Shown here piece after piece: positions 1 to 5,008 of a stretch of 5,008 nt of DNA (the first letter of the stretch is position 1; the number at the start of each line of letters is the position of its first letter). The translations under genes were made by a program, and so were the position numbers. Below the pieces are notes generated by a model. The model did no database searches and was not told the origin of the DNA. It saw nothing but the letters and a program-made list of their open reading frames with translations. The DNA comes from an uncultured Eubacteriales bacterium (GTDB lineage Bacteria; Bacillota; Clostridia; Oscillospirales; CAG-272), in assembly GCA_900321265.1 (NCBI GenBank), contig ONVJ01000098.1, positions 1 through 5,008 on the forward strand, written 5' to 3'.

Positions 1-70
1 CGCCGGGGCGCTCGGGATCCCGTCGGACATCGACCAGACTCTCTACGACCTCGCGCCGGGGATAGTCTGA
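1..70 (+). CDS. 3' end of an unidentified protein-coding gene (partial)
   Basis: Only the last 22 codons are in the window, in the frame beginning at base 2. They read AGALGIPSDIDQTLYDLAPGIV and end at TGA (68-70). The reading is open to the window edge, its composition looks like normal protein, and a strong intrinsic terminator lies about 60 bases downstream, all of which fit a genuine gene end. The fragment is too short to assign a family and I do not recognise it. It is transcribed toward the mannosidase gene (convergent), so it belongs to a different transcription unit. The stretch is short enough that a chance open frame cannot be excluded, but the terminator placement argues for a real gene. 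Confidence 0.6.
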   Translation, partial: AGALGIPSDIDQTLYDLAPGIV

Positions 71-130
71 CCGGCTGTAGCCGGCAGGCGACCCGTGCCG
101 ATCCGCGAAGAAAACCCTATACTTTCCTGA

Positions 131-181
131 AGGGCTGCCGCATACCCGCGAACCGGGTCATGGGCAGCCCTCAGTTTTTTT
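131..181 (+). terminator. Rho-independent terminator of the upstream plus-strand gene
   Basis: The outer stem is GGGCTGCC (132-139) pairing with GGCAGCCC (163-170), with A131-T171 as a possible closing pair. An inner stem continues with CAT (141-143) against ATG (160-162) and ACCCG (144-148) against CGGGT (154-158), interrupted by single-base mismatch or bulge positions. The loop is about five bases. Three bases after the stem come seven Ts (175-181). This is a strong intrinsic terminator for transcripts coming from the left. Read on the minus strand the hairpin still folds but has no adjacent T-run, only a TTTT about 13 bases beyond, so termination of mannosidase transcripts here is less certain. 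The T-run overlaps the complement of the mannosidase stop codon (180-182). Confidence 0.9.
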
Positions 182-3100
182 ACTTCTTCTTCTTCGGCCT
201 TACCTTCAGCGTGATTATCTCAAAGGGCAGAACGTCGATCTCAAGGGTTGTCTTTCCATCTCCCGATTCGAATCCCAGGCTCTTTCCAGGTTTCTCAAGC
301 AGGTCGCAGAGCTCGGCGCTTTCGATCCCGAACCCGAGGGTGACTGTCGTCCGGCAGCGCCTGTTCAGGCTCTCATAGAGCCTTATCACGATCCCGTCGC
401 CGTCCTCGGCGGCTTTGACGGTGTCGGCGACGACGTTAGTGGCTCCGACTGTCACCGCCGACCAGCTTTCGGGCAGCCGGGCGGATCCCGCAGGCGCGCC
501 GGAAGGAACCTCGACCGCCGTCATCGGCAGATTGAGCATATACCCCTGGCGGACGGTATCCGAGTCATAGAGCGTGCCGGCGTGAGGCAGGAGCGAGTAT
601 GTGAATTCGTGCACTCCCTCGTCGGCGACCTCGTTCGGGTATGACGGGCACTTGAGCAGGGTAAGCATCATCGTGTGTCCGTGGATGTTGTAGCCGTACT
701 TGCAGTCGTTGAGGAGAGAAACTCCGTAACCGCCCTCAGAAAGATCGGCGAATTTGTGGCCGCAAGTCTCGAACTTCATCCTGTCCCAGGAGGTGTTGAA
801 GTGGGTCGGCCGCTCGGTGTGGCCGAACTGGATCTCAAAGGAAGCCCTGTCGGAGTTCACCGCGACCGGGAAGGCGGTCCTGAGTATGCGGTGCTTGCCG
901 TGCCAGTCGAGGCGGGTCTCGAAGTCTATCCTCGGCATCGAGTCGCAGAACCAGACCGTCTGATATATCCGGCTGTCGCCGTGCGTCTTCACAAACGAGA
1001 GTCCGCGCCGCGGGCCGTCGGAAACTATTTTGACCGATTCGGCGGCGCCGAGCGTGAGATACTTGTATCCGCTGTATTCGACGATCTCCCAGGCGTCGTA
1101 CCTGTCGGGGTAGTCCTCATAGATCCTGAAACTGTTCGCCCTCTCCCCTTCCGCGATGACCTCGCGGAGGTTTTTCCTGTCGTAGAGCGAGACGAGCTCG
1201 GCATTTCCGTCGAAGACCGCGATCCACCAGGGGCTCTCGAAGCGGTATCCATCCTCCGTCTTTTCGGCGCTTACGCTGCAGCCTCGGTCGGCGAGATCGA
1301 CGGCGCGGTAGCCCTTCGCAGGGATCCCCGACACGCTGTATGTCCGGCCTCCGACTTTGACGGTCCCGCTGCCCTCGAAGGAGTGCGGATTGAAAACCAC
1401 ATATTTTTTGTCTGTATCTACCGCCGACGCGATCGCCGAAAGCCTCGCTTCGGTTATCTCACCCGTCTTCGCGAAGATCGCGGCGTAGTCGCGGTCGGTG
1501 TCCTCGTAGACCTCCCTTATCGAGGAGCCGGGGATGATGTCGTGAAACTGATCGGTGAGCACCGTCTCCCACATCTCCGAGAGCTCCTCCGACGGGAAGG
1601 GCTTGCCGAGCAGGACCTCCGCCGATGCCGAGAGTAGCTCGGCCTGCTGCAGGAGCAGTTCGGAGCGGCGGTTGTTCTTCTTGTTTTTCGCGTTCGATGT
1701 GTATGTTCCGCGGTGGTATTCAAGGTAGAGCTCGCCCCTCCATTCGGGCACTCTCACGCCCTCCTCCATCCGGGCCTCGAGCCTCTTCAGGAAGTCGCCG
1801 GCGAACCCGATGACGGCCTTCGGCTGTCCGGGCAGGCCCTCCTTCTGCCTCCGGAGGATCTCAAGCATCTCGGAGGTGGGACCGCCTCCGCCGTCCCCGA
1901 AGCCGAAGGTGACGAGGGCCTCGTCGGAAAGATCCTTCTGTTGGAAGCGGTTGTAGGTCCCGGCGATCATCTCGGGGTTGGTGTTCGCGTTGTAGGTCGT
2001 CCCTTTCGAGAAGGAGTCGTCCCTCCCCTTCTTCTGTGCGGTGAGGAAGTAGGTCGGGACCGCGGTCCCGTCGATCCCCCGCCATCTGAAAAGATCATAT
2101 GGCATGATATTCATATCGTTCCAGCTGATCTTCGAGGTGACGAACCAGTCGACGCCGCTCTTTTTAAGGATCTGGGGCAGCGCCGCCGAGTATCCGAAGA
2201 CGTCGGGGAGCCAGAGGACACGGGAATCGACGCCGAACTCCTCTTTGAAGAAGCGCTTTCCGTAGATTATCTGTCGGACGAGCGATTCGCCCGAGGGCAG
2301 GTTGCAGTCGGCCTCGAGCCACATCGCTCCCTCGACCTCCCACCTTCCGGCGGCGACCATCTTCTTTATCTCGCGGTAAAGCTCGGGAGCGTCCTCCTTG
2401 ACCGCCTTGTAGAGATAGGCCTGGGAGGACATGAACCGGTACTCGGGATAGCGCTTCATAAGCTCTATGACGGTCGCGAAGGAGCGCTGCGCCTTTTCTC
2501 TCGTCTGCCTGATCGGCCAGAGCCAGGCGACGTCGATGTGCGTGTGCCCGATGCAGACGGCCGACGTGCCGTTGCCCCGGCACTTCGAATAGAAATTATC
2601 CTCGAGCCAGGCGTCCGCCGCCTTCACCGACTCGTAAAAGTCCTCTCCCCGCGGCTCGAGGAAATCCACCATCGTCAGGGCGCGGCTGAGCGCGGACAGC
2701 GTCTCCATGTATTCGCGGGTGTTCTTCTCTGTGCATTCGAGAGCCCTCGCCGGGACAGAAATATCGTACCAGAGCTTCTCGACTTCGGCATGCTTCGTCA
2801 CGACCGACAGAGAGAGGGATGCGTCGGCGATCCTCGGGCCGGTGTAGGCGTAGAGGAGGATGTCGAAGGAATCGCGGCCCTCACCCGGCAGGTTGAGCCT
2901 TACCTCGCGGTGGTTGGTATCGACGCCCTGGCGCATGACCCCGTCGATAAAGCAGATCACCTGCGGGTTGCTGGCGTCCCAGCCCCCGCGGTCGGTCGAC
3001 AGGAGGAGCGCGGCGGTCGGATCCTGTTTCATGCTGTCGGGGAGTTCAAGGTGCAGTCGGAACCAGGCGTGGGAATCATTCCCGGTCCCCCATCTGCCGC

Positions 3101-3257
3101 CGTTCTCAAAGGGCAGAAATCCCTCTTCGGGCGGGAAGCTGTCCTTCCTGTATCCGCAGGGCAGATACTCGATTCCGCCCGGGCGGTATTCCTCTTTGGG
3201 GATCATCTTTTCAAGCTCACCGAGCAGCGTCTTGACCTGTCTGTACATACTTACCAT
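180..3257 (-). CDS. GH38 alpha-mannosidase, large cytosolic (MAN2C1/Ams1-like) type
   Basis: This 1025-residue protein should hydrolyse alpha-linked mannose from the non-reducing ends of oligosaccharides by a retaining, metal-dependent mechanism. Its length matches the cytosolic MAN2C1/Ams1-type subfamily (about 1000-1050). Visible layout: an N-terminal beta-rich region (about 1-230); a GH38 catalytic domain (about 233-495) opening with GHTHIDVAWLW (237-247), where H240 and D242 are the expected metal ligands; WLEADCNLPSGES (313-325); LPDVFGYS (350-357) with predicted nucleophile D352; FGFGDGGGGPT (451-461), a conserved motif in which D455 may contribute to the active site. A helical middle domain (about 508-590) carries DQFHDIIPGS (569-578), with H572 as a further metal ligand, and the C-terminal beta domains fill about 620-1015. 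No signal peptide or membrane segment is seen, so it is probably cytoplasmic and acts on imported sugars. The start at 3257 is chosen because GGAGGTG sits six to seven bases upstream; the next Met (residue 4) is too far from it. The C-terminus ends in four lysines. The exact linkage specificity cannot be read from sequence. Confidence 0.96.
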   Translation of the reverse strand: MVSMYRQVKTLLGELEKMIPKEEYRPGGIEYLPCGYRKDSFPPEEGFLPFENGGRWGTGNDSHAWFRLHLELPDSMKQDPTAALLLSTDRGGWDASNPQVICFIDGVMRQGVDTNHREVRLNLPGEGRDSFDILLYAYTGPRIADASLSLSVVTKHAEVEKLWYDISVPARALECTEKNTREYMETLSALSRALTMVDFLEPRGEDFYESVKAADAWLEDNFYSKCRGNGTSAVCIGHTHIDVAWLWPIRQTREKAQRSFATVIELMKRYPEYRFMSSQAYLYKAVKEDAPELYREIKKMVAAGRWEVEGAMWLEADCNLPSGESLVRQIIYGKRFFKEEFGVDSRVLWLPDVFGYSAALPQILKKSGVDWFVTSKISWNDMNIMPYDLFRWRGIDGTAVPTYFLTAQKKGRDDSFSKGTTYNANTNPEMIAGTYNRFQQKDLSDEALVTFGFGDGGGGPTSEMLEILRRQKEGLPGQPKAVIGFAGDFLKRLEARMEEGVRVPEWRGELYLEYHRGTYTSNAKNKKNNRRSELLLQQAELLSASAEVLLGKPFPSEELSEMWETVLTDQFHDIIPGSSIREVYEDTDRDYAAIFAKTGEITEARLSAIASAVDTDKKYVVFNPHSFEGSGTVKVGGRTYSVSGIPAKGYRAVDLADRGCSVSAEKTEDGYRFESPWWIAVFDGNAELVSLYDRKNLREVIAEGERANSFRIYEDYPDRYDAWEIVEYSGYKYLTLGAAESVKIVSDGPRRGLSFVKTHGDSRIYQTVWFCDSMPRIDFETRLDWHGKHRILRTAFPVAVNSDRASFEIQFGHTERPTHFNTSWDRMKFETCGHKFADLSEGGYGVSLLNDCKYGYNIHGHTMMLTLLKCPSYPNEVADEGVHEFTYSLLPHAGTLYDSDTVRQGYMLNLPMTAVEVPSGAPAGSARLPESWSAVTVGATNVVADTVKAAEDGDGIVIRLYESLNRRCRTTVTLGFGIESAELCDLLEKPGKSLGFESGDGKTTLEIDVLPFEIITLKVRPKKKK

Positions 3258-3261
3258 TGGA

Positions 3262-3268
3262 CACCTCC
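3262..3268 (-). promoter_or_regulatory. Strong ribosome binding site of the alpha-mannosidase gene
   Basis: The minus strand reads GGAGGTG, a near-perfect anti-16S match. Its GGAGG core (3264-3268) is six bases from the ATG at 3257-3255. This spacing decides the start in favour of the first Met over the Met three codons later. The bases just upstream (3271-3281) are A/T-rich and probably unstructured. Confidence 0.9.
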
Positions 3269-3299
3269 GGAAAAGAAAATGGCGGGCGGATCGGGGCGC

Positions 3300-3328
3300 G
3301 CCGGAAGCTTCGGCAGCCCGGCAGGGCT
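3300..3328 (-). other. GC-rich stem-loop region in the mannosidase mRNA leader
   Basis: The predicted leader, about 95 nt (roughly 3353 to 3258), contains AGCCC-TGCC-GGGCT (3328-3315, minus strand), a 5-bp stem with a 4-base loop. Next to it is GCCGAAGCTTCCGGC (3314-3300), which can form a short GCCG/CGGC stem. The GCCGG at 3322-3318 could instead pair with CCGGC at 3304-3300, so the two folds would compete. No T-run follows and no known riboswitch motif is recognised, so it is noted as structure only. It may simply reflect high GC content. Confidence 0.3.
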
Positions 3329-3359
3329 CCGGCTCAGCGCGCGCGGATCCTGTGTTTTA

Positions 3360-3388
3360 AGTATACAACCGGGGAGAGTATTTGTCAA
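3360..3388 (-). promoter_or_regulatory. Sigma-70-type promoter driving the alpha-mannosidase gene
   Basis: The minus strand reads TTGACA (3388-3383), a perfect -35 box, then a 17-base spacer, then TATACT (3365-3360), a five-of-six -10 box. Transcription would start near 3353, giving a leader of about 95 nt before the ATG at 3257. So complete a match with ideal spacing, located directly upstream of the only gene on this strand, is strong evidence. Housekeeping sigma-factor recognition is expected. A near-consensus core promoter usually needs a repressor to be controlled, which makes the dyad over the -35 box interesting. Confidence 0.88.
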
Positions 3389-3391
3389 CAA
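3382..3391. repeat. TTGT-CA-ACAA inverted repeat over the mannosidase -35 box (possible operator)
   Basis: TTGT (3382-3385) and ACAA (3388-3391) are perfect inverted arms around CA. The dyad covers the whole -35 hexamer of the leftward promoter. On the minus strand this region also reads TTATTGT (3394-3388), the same 7-mer found twice around the rightward promoter. A protein bound here would block RNA polymerase at the mannosidase promoter. The arms are only 4 bp long, so chance occurrence in AT-rich DNA is quite possible and the operator role is inference. Confidence 0.35.
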
Positions 3392-3409
3392 TAAGAAACA
3401 CTGAACCCG

Positions 3410-3423
3410 AAAAAAGAAAAAAA
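3410..3423 (+). promoter_or_regulatory. A-tract upstream of the rightward promoter (UP-element-like)
   Basis: Two runs, six As (3410-3415) and seven As (3417-3423), are separated by a single G. They lie about 42-55 bases before the predicted start of the rightward transcript, where A/T tracts contact the RNA polymerase alpha C-terminal domains in known strong promoters. The tract also sits between the two divergent promoters and could bend the DNA. Position and composition are seen directly; the activating role is inferred from established promoter biology. Confidence 0.5.
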
Positions 3424-3438
3424 TAATTATTGTTTGGT
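3421..3438 (+). repeat. Direct repeat, copy 1, over the -35 box of the rightward promoter
   Basis: This 18-base segment matches 3462-3479 at 15 of 18 positions, with a shared exact core AATTATTGT (3425-3433). It covers the -35 hexamer TTGTTT (3430-3435). It also contains the perfect 10-bp palindrome AATAATTATT (3422-3431). The paired copy begins 41 bp downstream, close to four turns of DNA helix, so both copies would lie on the same face. It is a candidate binding site for a regulator, or low-complexity coincidence in AT-rich DNA. Confidence 0.45.
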
Positions 3439-3458
3439 AAGAAGATTTATGCTATAAT
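3430..3458 (+). promoter_or_regulatory. Sigma-70-type promoter with extended -10 driving the esterase-dehydrogenase operon
   Basis: The -35 box is TTGTTT (3430-3435, four of six), the spacer is 17 bases, and the -10 box is a perfect TATAAT (3453-3458). TG at 3450-3451, one base before the -10 box, supplies the extended -10 element. Transcription would begin near 3465, leaving a leader of about 57 nt before the ATG at 3522. The -35 boxes of this promoter and the leftward one are about 41 bp apart, so the promoters are back to back and a regulator could act on both. Confidence 0.88.
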
Positions 3459-3461
3459 ATA

Positions 3462-3479
3462 AAAGAATTATTGTATAGT
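3462..3479 (+). repeat. Direct repeat, copy 2, at the transcription start of the rightward promoter
   Basis: This is the partner of 3421-3438, with the shared core AATTATTGT at 3466-3474. It covers the predicted start site and the first bases of the transcript. With copy 1 over the -35 box, the two copies bracket the core promoter, an arrangement typical of repressor sites. No regulator gene is present in the window, so the binding protein, if any, is unknown. Confidence 0.45.
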
Positions 3480-3496
3480 CCCGGGGCCTCCCGGGG
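3480..3496 (+). other. GC stem-loop in the esterase mRNA leader
   Basis: The leader contains CCCGGG (3480-3485) and CCCGGG (3490-3495), which pair perfectly around a four-base loop GCCT. The same bases are also a CCCGGGG direct repeat (3480-3486 and 3490-3496). The all-GC 6-bp stem begins about 15 bases after the predicted transcription start and ends 26 bases before the ATG. It leaves the ribosome binding site free, so it is more likely a 5' stabilising hairpin than a translation block. No T-run follows it. Confidence 0.4.
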
Positions 3497-3521
3497 CGGA
3501 AACGCAGAAAAGGAAAAGCAG

Positions 3522-4679
3522 ATGGAGATTGAGACGGAGAAAAAATGGGTCGCGGGCTGGGGCTGCGCCGTGTCGGTGGTCTCCCAGAACCACGCCGAGT
3601 TCATTGAGGATCAGTCATTCAGATACGTCATCTTCCCGACGGTCGCCGGCAGCGCCCTGAGGCTTCATTTTTCGAACCGCTACGGACCCGAGGCGGTCAG
3701 GATCGCCGGAGTCTTCGTCGCGAAGCGCGCGTCGGGCGAATATATCATTCCCGAAACGAACGCGAGAGTCACATTCGGCGGGAATCCCGATCTCATCATG
3801 CAGGCGGGGGAGGACGCCGTCAGCGACCCGGTCCCCTTCAGCTTTGAGGCCGGCGAGGAGTTCTGCGTAAGCATCTATTTCGCCGATCTGACAAGGCTCG
3901 TCACAGGTCACTCGAACAACGGCTACTACATCAAAAAATACTACGGCAAGGGCAACTGGGCTGCGGCCGAATGCGTCCCGCTCGAGGAATACGGCGAAAA
4001 CGGCCCTTACGTCTTCCTTAACACGATAGATTTTCTCACCTCTCCCGACTGCCGCGCGATCGTCGCCTTCGGCGATTCGATAACCGCCCAGCCCTGGCCC
4101 GACGCCCTGGCACACAGGATATACGACCTCGGGATAAGGAACGTCTCGGTGATCAGAAAGGCGATCGGAGGAGGCCGAATCCTTCGCGACTACCGCTTCA
4201 GGATAAAGAAGCATTTCGGCGAGGCCGGGATAAAGAGATTCGAAAGAGACATCTCGCAGGCAGGCGTCGACAGCGTCTTCATACTGCACGGCATCAACGA
4301 CCTCATCCATCCCGGCGAGGGCAACCGCATCTGCCCGATGAGCGAGCTCCCGACCGCCGGGGAAATGATCGAAAAGGGTTATAAATTCTATATAGACACC
4401 GCTCACCGACTCGGGATCAAGGTATATCTCGCGACGCTTCTTCCCTGCCCCCGCTGCAAGAACGGCGACGGCGAAAGGGAGAGGACCCGCCTCTTCGTCA
4501 ACGACTGGATCAGGAAGGAAGCCGGCTGCGACGGAGTCCTTGATTTCGAGGCCGCCGTCCGCGATCCCGCCTCTCCCGATCTCATGATCCCCGAATACGA
4601 TTCGGGCGACCATCTCCATCCCTCCTTCGCGGGAGCCGTCCGCCTGGCGGACTCGATCCCCGAAGAGCTGCTGAGATAA
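3522..4679 (+). CDS. SGNH/GDSL-family hydrolase, probable carbohydrate (acetyl)esterase, XynE-like
   Basis: The 385-residue product is predicted to cleave ester bonds, probably acyl groups on sugars. Residues about 1-165 form a beta-rich accessory domain resembling that of XynE-like GDSL proteins. The SGNH domain follows with all blocks: GDSIT (184-188) with nucleophile S186; IGGGR (215-219) supplying the block II glycine; HGIND (256-260) with oxyanion-hole N259; and GDHLHPS (362-368) with D363 and H366 completing the triad. No signal peptide is visible, so the enzyme is probably cytoplasmic, unlike secreted xylan esterases. The frame is open back to a TTG at 3471, but that lies about six bases from the predicted transcript start. 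ATG 3522 has AGGA (3511-3514) seven bases upstream and is preferred. It is divergent from the mannosidase and is followed in the same frame, after TAA and one codon, by the dehydrogenase gene. A lipase or other arylesterase role is possible; the substrate is inferred from context. Confidence 0.9.
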   Translation: MEIETEKKWVAGWGCAVSVVSQNHAEFIEDQSFRYVIFPTVAGSALRLHFSNRYGPEAVRIAGVFVAKRASGEYIIPETNARVTFGGNPDLIMQAGEDAVSDPVPFSFEAGEEFCVSIYFADLTRLVTGHSNNGYYIKKYYGKGNWAAAECVPLEEYGENGPYVFLNTIDFLTSPDCRAIVAFGDSITAQPWPDALAHRIYDLGIRNVSVIRKAIGGGRILRDYRFRIKKHFGEAGIKRFERDISQAGVDSVFILHGINDLIHPGEGNRICPMSELPTAGEMIEKGYKFYIDTAHRLGIKVYLATLLPCPRCKNGDGERERTRLFVNDWIRKEAGCDGVLDFEAAVRDPASPDLMIPEYDSGDHLHPSFAGAVRLADSIPEELLR

Positions 4680-4682
4680 AGA

Positions 4683-5008
4683 ATGGCTGCCGATCTCAAG
4701 TTCGTCGACCGGTCCTTCAGGATCGGCTGCGGAAGATACATACAGGAAGCCGGCGCTCTCTCTTTTGCGGGAAGAGAGGCCCTGAGGCTGGTGACCGGGA
4801 TCGCCGGGCTGCCGGACGGCATGCTCTGCCCGCCCGGAAAGGAAAAGATCGCCGTCATATGCGGAAGGACCGCCCTTTCGGAGGCCTCCCCGGCGCTTGA
4901 CGACTCGCTGCGCGGCGCGGGTTTCGAGCCGGTATACTACATCTACGAAGGCTTCTGCAATCCCGGTCACGGGGACCGGATGATCGCCGAAGGGCTCTTT
5001 GACGGAGC
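4683..5008 (+). CDS. GldA-like iron/zinc-dependent alcohol (glycerol) dehydrogenase, N-terminal part
   Basis: The reading is open for 108 codons from ATG 4683 to the window edge, about 30% of the usual 360-400 residues. The start FRIGCGRYIQEAGAL (12-26) resembles the GKYIQG-type opening of glycerol dehydrogenases. KIAVICGRTALSEASPAL (54-71) fits the first nucleotide-binding strand and the following helix, and AGFEPVYYIYEGFCNPGHGDRM (about 79-100) fits the second strand and the loop toward the GGG motif. The NAD-binding glycine motif and metal-ligand His/Asp residues lie beyond the window. The family oxidises glycerol or related polyols, or reduces the ketones, with NAD in the cytoplasm. The stretch VTGIAGLPDGMLCPPGKE (37-54) is longer than usual for this position. 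The start is fixed by an in-frame TAA two codons before it. Only a weak Shine-Dalgarno is seen (GAG near 4673), so translation is probably coupled to the esterase. A glycerol-1-phosphate dehydrogenase or another Fe-ADH subgroup remains possible. Confidence 0.78.
   Translation, partial: MAADLKFVDRSFRIGCGRYIQEAGALSFAGREALRLVTGIAGLPDGMLCPPGKEKIAVICGRTALSEASPALDDSLRGAGFEPVYYIYEGFCNPGHGDRMIAEGLFDG

Noticed and set aside
71..84. Short hairpin CCGGC-TGTA-GCCGG just after the first gene's stop codon
   Set aside because: The 5-bp stem is followed by no T-run and a much better terminator lies downstream at 131-181; no functional claim can be supported.
675..1637. A 320-codon open frame on the plus strand inside the mannosidase gene
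   Set aside because: Same explanation: antisense shadow of the mannosidase C-terminal half, with no promoter or convincing ribosome binding site and no known domain.
1713..3404. A 563-codon open frame on the plus strand, antisense to the mannosidase gene
   Set aside because: It lies wholly opposite conserved GH38 catalytic motifs and its translation is an Arg/Gly/Pro/Leu-rich shadow without recognisable domains. Long antisense open frames are expected in GC-rich coding DNA. It also runs through the divergent promoter region.
3401..3414. Possible catabolite-repression (cre) site near TGAACCCGAAAAAA
   Set aside because: Only the central CG and the left TGA match the TGWAARCGYTWWCW consensus well; the right half fails, so a CcpA-type site is not supported.
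3471..3521. TTG-initiated 17-residue N-terminal extension of the esterase
   Set aside because: The TTG lies about six bases after the predicted transcription start with no room for a ribosome binding site, and the extension would translate the GC hairpin. ATG 3522 has AGGA at good spacing.
3615..4970. A 451-codon open frame on the minus strand opposite the esterase and dehydrogenase
   Set aside because: It spans two well-supported genes on the other strand, including the GDSIT and HGIND motifs, and its own translation is low-complexity and unrecognisable.

Overview
The window is GC-rich, densely coded bacterial DNA with one short AT-rich divergent promoter region. It holds one large complete gene on the minus strand, one complete gene on the plus strand, and the ends of two more genes. 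Textbook sigma-70-type promoters, a GGAGGTG ribosome binding site and enzymes without signal peptides fit a carbohydrate-degrading bacterium. A high-GC member of the Clostridia/Bacillota from a gut-like or plant-fibre habitat is my guess, but no taxonomic marker is present and this is weak inference.

Layout. Positions 1-70 are the last 22 codons of an unidentified plus-strand gene. A strong intrinsic terminator follows at about 131-181, and its T-run touches the stop codon of the next gene. Positions 180-3257 (minus) encode a 1025-residue GH38 alpha-mannosidase of the large cytosolic (MAN2C1/Ams1-like) type with all expected zinc and nucleophile motifs. Positions 3258-3521 are a 264-bp divergent regulatory region: a TTGACA-17-TATACT promoter faces left into the mannosidase, and a TTGTTT-17-TATAAT promoter with an extended -10 and an A-tract faces right. 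Around these lie repeated TTATTGT-containing sequences that could be operators. Positions 3522-4679 (plus) encode a 385-residue SGNH/GDSL hydrolase with a complete catalytic motif set, probably a carbohydrate esterase. Three bases after its stop, and in the same frame, begins a GldA-like iron/zinc-dependent alcohol (glycerol) dehydrogenase that runs off the window end.

How the genes may work together. The back-to-back promoters suggest that the mannosidase and the esterase-dehydrogenase pair are controlled together. An intracellular alpha-mannosidase next to a predicted sugar-ester hydrolase would suit breakdown of imported, acylated mannose-containing oligosaccharides. The dehydrogenase could act on a released polyol or sugar derivative. 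The pathway is inference from gene neighbourhood; the enzyme family assignments rest on visible motifs. I see no mobile element, CRISPR array, tRNA or rRNA, and no clear evidence of a novel system. The regulatory region is the part most worth a second look.
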